Shown piece after piece: positions 1 to 8,435 of a stretch of DNA of 64,000 bases. This DNA comes from Roseovarius aestuarii (GTDB lineage Bacteria; Pseudomonadota; Alphaproteobacteria; Rhodobacterales; Rhodobacteraceae): positions 186,001 to 250,000 of the forward strand of contig NZ_JAIMIB010000001.1 in the NCBI RefSeq assembly GCF_019966515.1, given 5' to 3'. The notes under the pieces were generated by a model. The model did no database searches. It had not been told where the DNA came from and saw nothing but the letters and a program-made list of their open reading frames with translations. The position numbers and the translations under genes were made by a program. Position 1 is the stretch's first letter, and every line of letters starts with the position of its first letter.

Positions 1-251
1 CAGGGCTCAAGGCCAATCTGGCCGCCACCCGCGAGTTACCCCGGCAGTTACGCCTGCGCGGGCTTGGGGGCCAGATCACGCTAGATCTGGCGCCGATGAA
101 CAAGAAAGACCGCCGCCAGTTCGAAACCGCCCTGCGGGCGGCTTTCCGGGCCGATACCGTTGAAACAGCCCTTGTCGGCTGGACGCCCCTGGGTCATTTT
201 GAGCTACAGCGCAAACGTGACCGCGTGGCCCTGAGCGAGATACTGACATGA
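1..251 (+). CDS. Ribonuclease E/G family protein, C-terminal end (partial)
   Basis: The reading frame is open from the window edge (first full codon at base 3) to a TGA at 249-251. It encodes about 82 residues including LPRQLRLRGLGGQITLDLAP, MNKKDRRQFETAL and VGWTPLGHFELQRKR. This matches the end of the catalytic core of the RNase E/G family, which processes rRNA and degrades mRNA. The short C-terminus after this block resembles the RNase G-like proteins of Rhodobacterales that sit just before yacG. The stop overlaps the yacG start (ATGA), which indicates translational coupling. The N-terminal S1 domain and active site lie outside the window, so RNase G and RNase E cannot be told apart here. 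Confidence 0.85.
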   Translation, partial: GLKANLAATRELPRQLRLRGLGGQITLDLAPMNKKDRRQFETALRAAFRADTVETALVGWTPLGHFELQRKRDRVALSEILT

Positions 252-430
252 CCTGCCCCATCTGCGAAAAGCCCCCGGATCAGGCCTATCGGCCCTTCTG
301 CTCCAAACGCTGCGCCGATATAGATCTGGGCAAATGGCTTAAGGGTGATTACGCCGTGCCCTCACAAGAACCCGAAGACATTGAAGAGGCCGTCGAGCAA
401 GCGATGCAACAGGCGTCGAAACCGCACTGA
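248..430 (+). CDS. yacG: YacG, zinc-binding DNA gyrase inhibitor family
   Basis: This 60-residue protein begins MTCPICEKP and continues RPFCSKRCADIDLGKWL. The CPxC...CSxRC arrangement supplies four cysteine zinc ligands, and the DLGKWL segment is typical of YacG (DUF329). In E. coli, YacG binds GyrB and inhibits DNA gyrase. Length is normal for the family. The start ATG overlaps the stop of the upstream RNase gene by four bases. The tRNA-Phe gene follows 77 bases downstream. Confidence 0.9.
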   Translation: MTCPICEKPPDQAYRPFCSKRCADIDLGKWLKGDYAVPSQEPEDIEEAVEQAMQQASKPH

Positions 431-507
431 AAAAGTTGCAAACGCCTCTGGACAGCCTGCCCGACCTCGCCTAGAACGCCGGAACCCGAACGCAAAGCGT
501 TCCCCGT

Positions 508-582
508 GCCCGGGTAGCTCAGGGGTAGAGCAGTGGATTGAAAATCCTCGTGTCGGTGGTTCGATTCCGCCCCCGGGCACCA
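508..582 (+). tRNA. tRNA-Phe (GAA)
   Basis: The cloverleaf can be folded by eye. The acceptor arm GCCCGGG (508-514) pairs with CCCGGGC (572-578), followed by discriminator A and an encoded CCA at 580-582. The D-arm is GCTC/GAGC, the anticodon loop is TTGAAAA with anticodon GAA (Phe), and the T-arm is GGTGG/CCGCC around TTCGATT. The anticodon stem has one T-T mismatch. An integrase gene reading away from its 3' end shows that this tRNA serves as an integration site. Confidence 0.95.
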
Positions 583-678
583 CTTCAATATCCAAAGACA
601 AGCGACTACATACAATAAGGCCCTATAAAGTTGGGCTTTCGTGCTTCCGGTTGTCCGATGGAGTTTTCCACGGTCCAA

Positions 679-714
679 CCAAATGCCTCCGCTTTGGGGG
701 CATAATTGGGGACA
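679..714 (+). repeat. Left copy of an imperfect direct repeat near the island end
   Basis: This stretch starts CCAAATGCC and contains TTTGGGGGCATAATTGGGG. It lies between tRNA-Phe and the integrase start. It aligns without gaps to 3788-3823: 25 of 36 positions match, and ten of the eleven differences are transitions. Weaker similarity extends to the left (a GTTTTC-YAC block). The positions, one beside the integrase and one at the far end of the low-GC region, would suit integrase arm-binding sites, but that is inference. Confidence 0.4.
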
Positions 715-737
715 TTGTTGGATTAGCTGTTTGTAGG

Positions 738-1934
738 ATGCCCCCAATGCCATTGAATGATGCGAAACTTAGAAACCTCAAACCCAAAGCAAAGACCGAC
801 AAGGTCAGCGACTCTGGCGGGCTATATATTGAAGTGACGCCAACGGGTTCGCGCCTGTGGCGTTTGAAGTATCGCTTCGAAGGGCGTGAAAAGAGGCTTT
901 CTTTTGGCCCCTACCCTGCTGTTCTGCTTGCCGATGCGAGAGAAGCGCGTGACAAAGCAAAAGCGATGCTTGCCAAAGAGATTGATCCCGGAGCAGCAAA
1001 GCAAGCTGAGAAACAGGCGCGCCGTGCGATTGCAGAGCACATATTCGAGAAACTGGCTGACGGCTTTCCTGAAAAAGGACGGCAGGAAGGGCGCGCCAAA
1101 GCAACGCAAACGAAAAACGCTTGGCTCTTGGACATGGCCAAGGCGGATTTTGGAAACGTAGCGATCATCGAAATAAGGCCGCCAATGATCTTGGACTGCT
1201 TGCGCAAGGTTGAAGCAAAGGGAAATTACGAGACAGCGCAAAGGTTACGTGCGAAGATTAGCGCTGTGTTTCGGTTTGCAGTTGCTAGTGGTGTGGCCGA
1301 GTTTGATCCGGCGCAAGCTTTGCGTGATGCTCTGATCCGCCCGAAGCCGAAATCCCGCGCCGCAATCATCGAAAAAACAGCGCTGGGCGCATTGCTCCGC
1401 GCCATTGACGGATTCGAAGGCCAAGTCACGACGCGAATTGCTTTGCAATTGCAGGCCCTCTTGGCCCAGCGCCCCGGTGAGTTGCGCCGTGCGGAATGGA
1501 CCGAAATTGATTTTGGCAATGCCGTTTGGACAATCCCTGCCGACCGCATGAAGATGCGTCTCCCGCACAGCGTTCCGTTACCTAAGCAGGCGTTGGCGTT
1601 TTTGGATGATCTGCGCCGTATCAACTGCAATGGTAGCTTTCTGTTTCCAAGTCTTCGCTCGTTTCACCGGCCAATGAGCGAAAACACCCAGAACGCCGCT
1701 CTGCGCCGATTGGGGTATTCCGACGAAGAAATGACGGCACACGGGTTTCGTGCGACCTTTTCCACCTTAGCGAATGAAAGCAATCTATGGCACCCCGATG
1801 CAATTGAGCGCGCCTTGGCCCATGTCGAAAGCAATCAAGTGCGCAAAGCTTACGACAGAGGTACGCACTGGGAAGAAAGAGTGAAATTGGCCGACTGGTG
1901 GGCTAGATTCTTGGCTAAAGCCCGTGCAAGTTAA
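738..1934 (+). CDS. Tyrosine recombinase / phage-type integrase
   Basis: The 398-residue protein has an N-terminal arm-binding domain of the DUF4102 type (DAKLRNLKPKAKTDKVSDSGGLYIEV..., about residues 7-95), a core-binding SAM-like segment and a C-terminal catalytic domain. Visible catalytic elements are Arg in QRPGELRRAEW, the box HGFRATF, His in ALAHVES and the nucleophile Tyr in KAYDRGTHWEE. It should catalyse site-specific insertion and excision at tRNA-Phe. The frame is open further upstream across the tRNA, which cannot be coding, so the first ATG after the tRNA (738) was chosen; an ATG three codons later is also possible. No strong ribosome-binding site is visible. Confidence 0.9.
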   Translation: MPPMPLNDAKLRNLKPKAKTDKVSDSGGLYIEVTPTGSRLWRLKYRFEGREKRLSFGPYPAVLLADAREARDKAKAMLAKEIDPGAAKQAEKQARRAIAEHIFEKLADGFPEKGRQEGRAKATQTKNAWLLDMAKADFGNVAIIEIRPPMILDCLRKVEAKGNYETAQRLRAKISAVFRFAVASGVAEFDPAQALRDALIRPKPKSRAAIIEKTALGALLRAIDGFEGQVTTRIALQLQALLAQRPGELRRAEWTEIDFGNAVWTIPADRMKMRLPHSVPLPKQALAFLDDLRRINCNGSFLFPSLRSFHRPMSENTQNAALRRLGYSDEEMTAHGFRATFSTLANESNLWHPDAIERALAHVESNQVRKAYDRGTHWEERVKLADWWARFLAKARAS

Positions 1935-2020
1935 TATCCCGCCGTCACCCAATTTCATGAGGCCCTGACATTTCAAAACAAGTCATTGTTTCCTTGATCT
2001 ACAAAGCATCAGTTGATCCT

Positions 2021-2539
2021 ATGCACAGCTGGATCAGCCCGGATGAACCGCCGATGCTAGGTGAAGAATACCTTGAAAGCTTACATCGCATTAAAACGCG
2101 GCGAGATCACCTCTTGGAAAGCGTTCGCTCCGAACTGGATAATCACGATCTGGATTGGTTTCAGGGGAGATTTGGCCCATCCGGGAGGGAGTTGGAGGAA
2201 ATTGCAGCGACGCAACAGGTAGCGTGGCAAAAAGAAGCCAAACGGCTTTCAGAGGGCATCTTTGTCTGGCATCAAGCTGGTTTGGGCCGCCGCTATCTCA
2301 TAGCAGACTTTGACTATTGGGAGCGCATACCAATCTTTGAGCTTGAGGAAATCACGCAGCTGTCGGTCGGCGTCGAACCCCACAAAGTTTTCAAGGAGCG
2401 GCTTGACCCTGAAAACATTGGGCATAAGAACAAAACTTCAGCAGATAATTTCATTTGGCGGCGCCATAAACTGGTGAAGCGTACATTCTCACCGCACAAC
2501 CGACGCGCAAGGACATTTGCACGTGATTTAGCGGCTTAG
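2021..2539 (+). CDS. Hypothetical island protein
   Basis: A 172-residue, charged, soluble protein with no signal peptide. The segment YWERIPIFELEEITQLSVGVEP resembles the pattern (aromatic-x-hydrophobic-x-EA-x-LS-x-G-x-P) common in small proteins next to integrases in proteobacterial islands. Function is unknown. ATG at 2021 was chosen; a TTG at 1994 in the same frame would add nine residues. No clear ribosome-binding site precedes either. It lies 86 bases after the integrase and ten bases before the next small gene, so the two are probably co-transcribed. Confidence 0.6.
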   Translation: MHSWISPDEPPMLGEEYLESLHRIKTRRDHLLESVRSELDNHDLDWFQGRFGPSGRELEEIAATQQVAWQKEAKRLSEGIFVWHQAGLGRRYLIADFDYWERIPIFELEEITQLSVGVEPHKVFKERLDPENIGHKNKTSADNFIWRRHKLVKRTFSPHNRRARTFARDLAA

Positions 2540-2548
2540 GCGACATCC

Positions 2549-2887
2549 GTGAATTTGGATGCTCATCAAGGGTTTCTGCGAATGCTGGACCGAATTGCAC
2601 AACGTGATTCAGGCGAAACACCTCAATCAAACGATATTCCGAAGGATGATGGCAAAGTTTCTGACAAGTCACTGGAAGGCCGTGAAATCGCTTCCATGTC
2701 AAAACTTCTGACGGCCATCGCGATCACCGAATACGGATATGATACGCAGAATCGACGCAGCCCAATCCCACGCGAGATACAAGAACTCGCAGATTTGTTG
2801 GGGCTTTCCTTATCCCAAGACACGATTCGGAAATACCTCAAAACGGGCGCTAAGTACCTCCTCAGGGACTGGAAGCCGGATAGCTAG
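2549..2887 (+). CDS. Hypothetical island protein
   Basis: A 112-residue protein beginning at GTG. The C-terminal half (ITEYGYDTQNRRSPIPREI, LGLSLSQDTIRKYLKTG) is a recognisable block of small island proteins that follow genes like the one at 2021-2539: a GYGYDP-like segment, then a predicted HTH-like DTIRKYLK helix. Biochemical role unknown; a DNA-binding or adaptor role is only a guess. The stop codon abuts a perfect 19-bp palindrome at 2888-2906. Confidence 0.55.
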   Translation: MNLDAHQGFLRMLDRIAQRDSGETPQSNDIPKDDGKVSDKSLEGREIASMSKLLTAIAITEYGYDTQNRRSPIPREIQELADLLGLSLSQDTIRKYLKTGAKYLLRDWKPDS

Positions 2888-2906
2888 TTATTCGTTTAAC
2901 GAATAA
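2888..2906. promoter_or_regulatory. Perfect 9-bp inverted repeat with one-base centre
   Basis: TTATTCGTT and AACGAATAA flank a single T. The repeat starts at the base after the TAG of the preceding gene and is followed by AAAAAT. The very short loop argues against an efficient RNA hairpin and favours a protein operator, possibly autoregulating the AlpA-like gene 120 bases downstream. A weak terminator is the alternative. Confidence 0.45.
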
Positions 2907-3026
2907 AAATACAAAGCCGTATGAATTCTTATACTTGCCGCTATTCGATTGGGTGAATTCCAATTCGCCCACCAAAGAACACATCGCTGTCAAACCTCAT
3001 ACCACAACAACGAACGAGGTTACATC

Positions 3027-3587
3027 GTGTCAGATCAAAAAAGGTTTCCCGAGACTGGACTTATCCGTCTGTCTCACATTCTCGCACCTACTGGCCCCAT
3101 TCCAGTCTCAAAATCTACTTGGTGGCAAGGTGTGAAAGACGGACGCTTTCCTAAGCCCCAGAAGTTGGGGCCGTGAACGACGGTTTGGAAGGTCGAAGAC
3201 ATCCGCGTATTATTCGAGGGGAATGAAGATGCCTATACCGTCGGGAAAACAAGTGGCTTACCCGCGTCAACACGACAGTTGATCCTGGATCGCTGTTTCT
3301 CGGGACAGCTTCCGCCAGTCGATGGTATTTCAACGCTTCGAATGTGGGGCGAACCAAAGTCTGCCTTGAGGTTGAGAAAAATCGCCTACCACCTTGCCGG
3401 TTTAGCTAAAAACTTCAAAAAGATGCAGTCGCGCGGCTATGAGGGTGCGATTTCGGATTGGGAAGACGATCTGAAGTACATGCATGACAAATACTACATT
3501 CGTCATTTTGGGTTCGGTTGGCCAGGTCGTGGTCACTGGGCGTCGTACCTTGCGGGCCATTGTACAGCACGCGGCGGCACCTCCTAG
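3027..3587 (+). pseudogene. AlpA-like regulator interrupted by an in-frame TGA
   Basis: The frame starts at GTG 3027 with GAGG seven bases upstream. It encodes FPETGLIRLSHILAPTGPIP, then SKSTWWQGVKDGRFPKPQKLGP, the helix-turn-helix pattern of AlpA/Prophage CP4-57 regulators. The family continues with an Arg/Thr-rich link and W-x-x-EDI; here a TGA (3174-3176) sits exactly at that link and the expected TTVWKVEDIRVLFE follows in the same frame. The frame then stays open for another 120 codons or so (DLKYMHDKYYIRHFGFGWP) to TAG at 3585-3587. A single nonsense change (or a sequencing error) therefore truncates the product to 49 residues, losing the end of the DNA-binding region. Confidence 0.6.
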
Positions 3588-3981
3588 TTGACACCATTCT
3601 GTCCTCACTGCCGAGTTTCTGGTTGCGGAACATAGAAAGGCAGCCGTGCCTGAGACGGTGCAAGCGCCAATTCAAAAAGAAAGTTCCCCTTCTCCAGCTC
3701 CATCTCATGCAGGGCAGTTTTTCCCGCTGCCATCCTCCTGGGTTCCGCTTTGGACATGCTCATCGAAACACTTGTTTTCTACCGATACCAAATACCCCTA
3801 TTTTTGGGACACAACTGGGAGCAATCCATAAAGAAATACCCGATGGAAAGAACAACCGCGAACATCGCACCCGGTATGTTGGGTGCGAAGTCGCATTATT
3901 CTTCATCTGGTTCTACGCACATCCGAGCGCAACGCTTTTCTAACCAGCCTTTCGGAACCGGAGAACACAAGCACCAGACGT
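3588..3981. other. Decayed right end of the integrative island
   Basis: No convincing gene is present. A short GTG-started frame (3646-3831, 61 residues, Ser/Pro-rich) may be a remnant with AAGG just upstream. The stretch holds the right copy of the imperfect repeat (3788-3823) and a 7-bp hairpin CGCACCC/GGGTGCG near 3873-3895. I could not find a copy of the tRNA-Phe 3' end, so the exact boundary of the island is undefined. Confidence 0.4.
3788..3823 (+). repeat. Right copy of the imperfect direct repeat
   Basis: CCAAATACC followed by TTTTTGGGACACAACTGGG, in the same orientation as 679-714. See the left copy for the alignment. It lies about 160 bases before the msrB stop, near where GC content returns to that of the backbone. 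Confidence 0.4.
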
Positions 3982-4452
3982 TCAGGCTGCCACGAAAGTC
4001 AGAGAAACGCCATTCAGACAGTGACGCTTGCCGGTGGGCGCCGGGCCATCATCGAAGATATGTCCCAGATGGCTTCCGCAGCGGCTGCAATGGCATTCGG
4101 TGCGCACCGAAAACAGCTTGCGGTCTTCCTTAGTGCCGATGGCGTTCGGCAGCGCCTGATAAAAGCTCGGCCAGCCAGTGCCGCTGTCGTATTTATGCTT
4201 CGACGAATACAGGGCCTGATCGCAGCCGCGGCAATGATACGTGCCAGTATCATAGAGTTTATCAAGCGGCGAGCTGCCCGCCCTTTCCGTGCCCTCTTCG
4301 CGCATGACCTTGTACTGCAAGTCAGTCAGCATGGCGCGCCATTCGGCATCGCTGTAGCTGACCTCGAACGAGCCAGCGGCATTGGTGCGCAGCCCCAGCG
4401 CGATGGCCGTGCCCGTGGTCAACACGGAGGTGATGAAGTGACGTCGGTGCAT
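3982..4452 (-). CDS. msrB: Peptide-methionine (R)-S-oxide reductase with Tat-like signal
   Basis: The 156-residue protein begins MHRRHFITSVLTTGTAIALG, a twin-arginine-like signal (RRxFI plus a hydrophobic stretch), so it is probably exported. The MsrB domain shows both zinc CxxC pairs (YHCRGC and CHCSRCGSHLGH), GTGWPSFYQ, and the catalytic cysteine in GKRHCLNGVSLTF. It should reduce the R-epimer of methionine sulfoxide in periplasmic proteins. Start at 4452 is supported by GGGAG seven bases upstream. It lies directly after the integrative island and follows a small unknown gene on the same strand; no msrA is nearby. Confidence 0.9.
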   Translation of the reverse strand: MHRRHFITSVLTTGTAIALGLRTNAAGSFEVSYSDAEWRAMLTDLQYKVMREEGTERAGSSPLDKLYDTGTYHCRGCDQALYSSKHKYDSGTGWPSFYQALPNAIGTKEDRKLFSVRTECHCSRCGSHLGHIFDDGPAPTGKRHCLNGVSLTFVAA

Positions 4453-4471
4453 GATGATGCTCCCATTTTGT

Positions 4472-4717
4472 TTACTGGAATGTGAGGGCAAACGGGTTAT
4501 GGCGCAACAAACGCTCCTGCAAGATCGCGTGAGAAACGTTACAAATCGCGAAGAGAACGGTGCCAAGACCTTCAACATCAATCCTCTTTTCCAACTCAAT
4601 CCCTTTGCCATCGCATAAGGCACGGATGCGGCGCCCGGAAAGTTTCAACCCATCCAAGCGATCCACCGCACCAGACATCTGGCCAGCTGATTGCCTCGCA
4701 ACTGGCTCTACCTGCAT
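4472..4717 (-). CDS. Small hypothetical protein upstream of msrB
   Basis: An 81-residue frame on the minus strand ends 19 bases before the msrB start. The composition is protein-like (RLDGLKLSGRRIRALCDGKG, then a hydrophobic VLFAICNVSHAILQERLL). The frame is open further upstream into cobS antisense, but ATG 4717 or the internal ATG 4678 are the reasonable starts. The family is not recognised. Position and strand suggest co-transcription with msrB. It could be a chance frame, so confidence is moderate to low. Confidence 0.4.
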   Translation of the reverse strand: MQVEPVARQSAGQMSGAVDRLDGLKLSGRRIRALCDGKGIELEKRIDVEGLGTVLFAICNVSHAILQERLLRHNPFALTFQ

Positions 4718-4831
4718 GCGGCGCGACACCCCATGATTTTGACACGAACCGATCGCCCTTCCCCTTGCCCTTAGCCGTGAATTCAGGCACGACGGGCGCG
4801 ATATGACAGACCCGATTGAAGGACCCCGCCA

Positions 4832-5818
4832 ATGGCTGACGGAACGATTGACATGAATGCCAAACCGACTGAAGAGATTTCGGTTCGCGAAGTGTTCGGC
4901 ATCGACACGGATATGGTGGTCAAAGGTTTCGCCGAGAAGACCGACCGGGTGCCGGATTTCGACAGCACCTACAAGTTCGATCCCGATACGACGCTGGCGA
5001 TCCTGGCTGGGTTTTCCCATAACCGACGAGTGATGATCCAGGGCTATCACGGCACCGGCAAGTCGACCCATATCGAGCAGGTCGCCGCGCGACTGAACTG
5101 GCCCGCGGTGCGCGTGAACCTCGACAGCCATATCAGCCGGATCGACCTCATCGGAAAGGATGCGATCAAGCTGCGTGACGGCAAGCAGGTGACCGAGTTT
5201 CACGAGGGCATTCTGCCCTGGGCGCTGCGCAACCCCGTCGCCATCGTCTTTGACGAATATGATGCGGGCCGGGCGGACGTAATGTTCGTGATCCAGCGCG
5301 TCTTGGAGCATGACGGCAAATTGACACTTCTTGATCAGAATGAGATTATCACGCCGAACCCGAATTTCCGCCTGTTTGCGACCTCGAATACAGTCGGTTT
5401 GGGCGACACCACCGGGCTTTATCACGGGGTTCAGCAGATCAACCAGGCGCAGATGGACCGCTGGTCAATGGTCGCCACGCTGAACTACCTCAGCCATGAC
5501 GCGGAAACCGCCATCGTGATCGCGAAAAACCCCCTTTTCAACAACGAAAAGGGCCGCAAGACGATCTCCCAGATGGTGACCGTTGCAGACCTGACCCGCA
5601 CGGCATTCATGAATGGTGAGCTTTCCACGGTGATGAGCCCCCGGACGGTGATCAACTGGGCGCAGAACACCCATATTTTCCGCAACGTGGGCTATGCCTT
5701 CCGCCTCACCTTCCTCAACAAATGCGACGAGCTGGAACGCCAGACCGTGGCCGAATTCTATCAGCGCTGCTTTGACGAGGAATTGCCGGAAAGCGCGGCG
5801 AGCATGAGCCTGGGATAA
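4832..5818 (+). CDS. cobS: Aerobic cobaltochelatase subunit CobS
   Basis: A 328-residue MoxR-like AAA+ ATPase. Visible are the N-terminal CobS segment ([11 protein letters not shown]), Walker [10 protein letters not shown] (about residues 71-79), Walker [12 protein letters not shown] and the sensor region [18 protein letters not shown]. With CobT it forms the ring that powers ATP-dependent insertion of cobalt into hydrogenobyrinate a,c-diamide by CobN in aerobic B12 synthesis. Length is normal. AAGGA eight bases upstream supports the start. It is followed 33 bases later by a racemase-like gene and then cobT; cobN is not in this window. Confidence 0.96.
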   Translation: MADGTIDMNAKPTEEISVREVFGIDTDMVVKGFAEKTDRVPDFDSTYKFDPDTTLAILAGFSHNRRVMIQGYHGTGKSTHIEQVAARLNWPAVRVNLDSHISRIDLIGKDAIKLRDGKQVTEFHEGILPWALRNPVAIVFDEYDAGRADVMFVIQRVLEHDGKLTLLDQNEIITPNPNFRLFATSNTVGLGDTTGLYHGVQQINQAQMDRWSMVATLNYLSHDAETAIVIAKNPLFNNEKGRKTISQMVTVADLTRTAFMNGELSTVMSPRTVINWAQNTHIFRNVGYAFRLTFLNKCDELERQTVAEFYQRCFDEELPESAASMSLG

Positions 5819-5851
5819 CGGGCACGCTCGCCCTATCTCGCGAGGTAAGGC

Positions 5852-6553
5852 ATGCATATTGGACTGATCGGCGGTATCGGCGTGGCGGCGACGGTGGTGT
5901 ATTACCAGCGGTTGGCGGCGGCCGTCTCGGCAAAGGGTCAAAAGCTCGACCTGACCATCGTGCAGGCGGATGCGCCGACGCTGGTGAAAAACAATCGCGA
6001 GGATAATCGCGCAGCGCAGGCAGAAATCTATGCCATACTAATTGACCGGCTGAAGGCAGCGGGCGCTGACTGTGCAGCAATCACCTCACTGGGCGGGCAT
6101 TTCTGCTACGATGAGACAGTGGCACTCTCGTCACTGCCTCTGGTCTCGGGCGTTACCCCTCTCGACAGCTATTTCGCCGGTCAGGGCCTCAGGCGTGTGG
6201 GCCTTCTGGGCACGCGGGTGGTGATGGCAACCAAGCTTTACGGGCAGCTCAGCCAGACCGATGCCGTGGCCATCGAGGATAAGCTGGACGAGCTGGGGCA
6301 GCGTTACATTGACATGGCATTGGCAGGTGCCGCCACGGATGCAGATCGCGACTATTTTCTGGATGCCGGACAGCGGTTGATCTGCGATCATGGCGCGGAC
6401 GCGGTCGTGCTGGCCGGAACCGATCTCAACCTTGCCTTTGATGGGCAAAAAACCGACTATCGCGTGATCGACGCGCTTGAGGTGCATGTGGACCTACTGG
6501 CGCGCCTTGCCTGCGACGAAATTGGTCTGGACGAGTTGGAGACCGCTGGATGA
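5852..6553 (+). CDS. Aspartate/glutamate racemase-like protein lacking catalytic cysteines
   Basis: The 233-residue protein starts [20 protein letters not shown], the beginning of RacX/YgeA-type aspartate racemases, and keeps family landmarks such as [13 protein letters not shown] and [14 protein letters not shown]. The two catalytic cysteines of the family sit in CNT-x-H and GCTE-like motifs. Here the equivalents read ITSLGGH and LAGTDLN, so neither cysteine is present at its site. It is therefore probably not a classical cofactor-independent racemase. GAGG six bases upstream supports the start. Its stop overlaps the cobT start (ATGA), so it is translated as part of the cobS-cobT operon. Confidence 0.8.
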   Translation: MHIGLIGGIGVAATVVYYQRLAAAVSAKGQKLDLTIVQADAPTLVKNNREDNRAAQAEIYAILIDRLKAAGADCAAITSLGGHFCYDETVALSSLPLVSGVTPLDSYFAGQGLRRVGLLGTRVVMATKLYGQLSQTDAVAIEDKLDELGQRYIDMALAGAATDADRDYFLDAGQRLICDHGADAVVLAGTDLNLAFDGQKTDYRVIDALEVHVDLLARLACDEIGLDELETAG

Positions 6554-8427
6554 AAAAGCCCAACGACAACCCCGCCGACCCGTTCAAGAAGGCGTTGGCC
6601 GAAGCAACCAAAGTGATGGCCGACGACTCTGAACTGTCAGTGACCTATTCGGTCGATCCGGCGGGTGTCAGTGGTGACGCGATGCGGCTGCCGCAGGTGT
6701 CGCGCCGGATGACCCGCGAAGAGGTGCTGTTGGCCCGCGGCACGGCAGACGCTCTGGCGCTGCGACACAAGTATCACGATGCCGCCATCAGCGCCCGCTA
6801 CAACCCACAGGGCCAGATGGCGCAGGAACTCTACGACGCGATGGAGACCGCCCGCTGCGAGGCCGTGGGCGCCCGTGTGATGCCCGGCACCGCCAGCAAT
6901 ATCGACAGTAAGATCGAGGCCGAGGCGCTGCGTCTGGGCTATGATCAGGTCAGCGAGGCCGCACAGGTGCCCCTGCCCACCGCTGCCGGATACCTGATCC
7001 GCCATCTGGCCACCGGGCGCGATCTGCCGCCCGCGGCGCAGAACGTGATGGAGCTGTGGCAAGGGTTTATCGAGCAGGAGGCCGGCGGCACGCTGGAAAA
7101 CCTGCAGGACATCCTGGCCGACCAGACCCAGTTCGCCAAGTTCGCCCGCCAGATCATCGAGGATCTGGGCTATGGCGATCAGCTTGGCGACGACCCGGAC
7201 AATCTGGATGATGATGACGAGGAAGAAGCCGAAGACAGCGGTGAAGAGCAGGAAGAACCCGATAGCACCGGCGAGGATGACGGGGACGAGGATCAGGCCG
7301 ATGCCGACCCCGAGCAGTCTCAGGACGATCAGCAGGACCAGTCTCAGGCGCAGGTCAGCATGGACGACATGGCTGATCAGGAAATGGGCGATGAGACCGA
7401 ATTGCCCGAGGGCGAAGCCCCGCTTGAACCTCCTGCCCCACAGCCGATTTCCGACGCCGATCCGGAATATTCCGTCTACTCCACCGAGTTCGACGAGGAG
7501 ATCAACGCCGAGGATCTGGCCGAACCGGTCGAACTGGAGCGGCTACGCGCTTATCTCGACCAGCAGCTTGAACCGCTGAAAGGCGCGGTTAGCCGTCTGG
7601 CCAACAAGTTGCAACGCCGGTTGCAGGCACAACAGAACCGCGCGTGGGAGTTTGACCTTGAGGAAGGCACGCTTGACGCCGGGCGTCTGGCCCGCGTGGT
7701 CGCCAACCCGACAACACCGCTGAGCTTCAAGGTCGAAAAAGATACTGAGTTTCAGGATACCATGGTGACGCTGCTTCTGGACAATTCCGGCTCGATGCGC
7801 GGGCGGCCCATTTCAATCGCCGCGATCTGTGCCGACGTTCTGGCGCGTACGCTGGAGCGTTGCAACGTCAAGGTCGAGGTTCTGGGCTTCACCACCCGCG
7901 CCTGGAAAGGCGGGCAAAGCCGTGAGAACTGGCTTGGCGAGGGTCGGCCGCAACTACCCGGGCGGCTCAACGACCTGCGCCATATCGTCTATAAATCGGC
8001 GGATGCGCCGATGCGCCGGACCCGGCAGAATCTGGGCTTGATGATGAAAGAGGGCCTGCTGAAGGAAAATATCGACGGTGAGGCACTGGAATGGGCGCAT
8101 CGGCGAATGGTGATGCGGCGCGAGACGCGTAAAATTCTGATGGTGATTTCCGATGGCGCGCCGGTGGATGATTCAACGCTGTCGGTCAACCCGGCGAACT
8201 ACCTGGAAAAACACCTGCGCGATGTGATTGCGATGGTCGAAAAGCGCCGTCAGGTGGAGCTTTTGGCCATTGGTATCGGCCATGACGTGACGCGGTATTA
8301 TAACCGCGCGGTCACCATTACCGACGTGGACCAGTTGGCGGGCGCCATGACCGAACAGCTGGCGGCGCTCTTCGACAGCGACCCGAGGGCGCGTGCCCGG
8401 GTGATGGGCATGAGAAAAGCGAGCTAA
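6550..8427 (+). CDS. cobT: Aerobic cobaltochelatase subunit CobT
   Basis: A 625-residue protein with the CobT layout: an N-terminal domain (residues 1-210), a very acidic Asp/Glu/Gln-rich linker (about 215-300), and a C-terminal von Willebrand A domain with the MIDAS motif [11 protein letters not shown] (about residue 412) and [13 protein letters not shown]. The VWA domain lets CobT dock on the AAA+ CobS ring and on the CobN chelatase. The start ATG overlaps the stop of the racemase-like gene. It converges on the TetR gene at 8436, with only eight bases between the two stops. Confidence 0.96.
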   Translation: MKKPNDNPADPFKKALAEATKVMADDSELSVTYSVDPAGVSGDAMRLPQVSRRMTREEVLLARGTADALALRHKYHDAAISARYNPQGQMAQELYDAMETARCEAVGARVMPGTASNIDSKIEAEALRLGYDQVSEAAQVPLPTAAGYLIRHLATGRDLPPAAQNVMELWQGFIEQEAGGTLENLQDILADQTQFAKFARQIIEDLGYGDQLGDDPDNLDDDDEEEAEDSGEEQEEPDSTGEDDGDEDQADADPEQSQDDQQDQSQAQVSMDDMADQEMGDETELPEGEAPLEPPAPQPISDADPEYSVYSTEFDEEINAEDLAEPVELERLRAYLDQQLEPLKGAVSRLANKLQRRLQAQQNRAWEFDLEEGTLDAGRLARVVANPTTPLSFKVEKDTEFQDTMVTLLLDNSGSMRGRPISIAAICADVLARTLERCNVKVEVLGFTTRAWKGGQSRENWLGEGRPQLPGRLNDLRHIVYKSADAPMRRTRQNLGLMMKEGLLKENIDGEALEWAHRRMVMRRETRKILMVISDGAPVDDSTLSVNPANYLEKHLRDVIAMVEKRRQVELLAIGIGHDVTRYYNRAVTITDVDQLAGAMTEQLAALFDSDPRARARVMGMRKAS

Positions 8428-8435
8428 AATCGGTT

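Noticed and set aside
345..737. Long N-terminal extension of the integrase frame
   Set aside because: The open frame runs through the tRNA-Phe gene and non-coding sequence; the protein family starts at the DUF4102 domain, so the first ATG after the tRNA was used.
3588..3981. attR copy of the tRNA-Phe 3' end
   Set aside because: I searched for the T-arm/acceptor sequence and found only a short CGCxCCCGG match, which is not significant.
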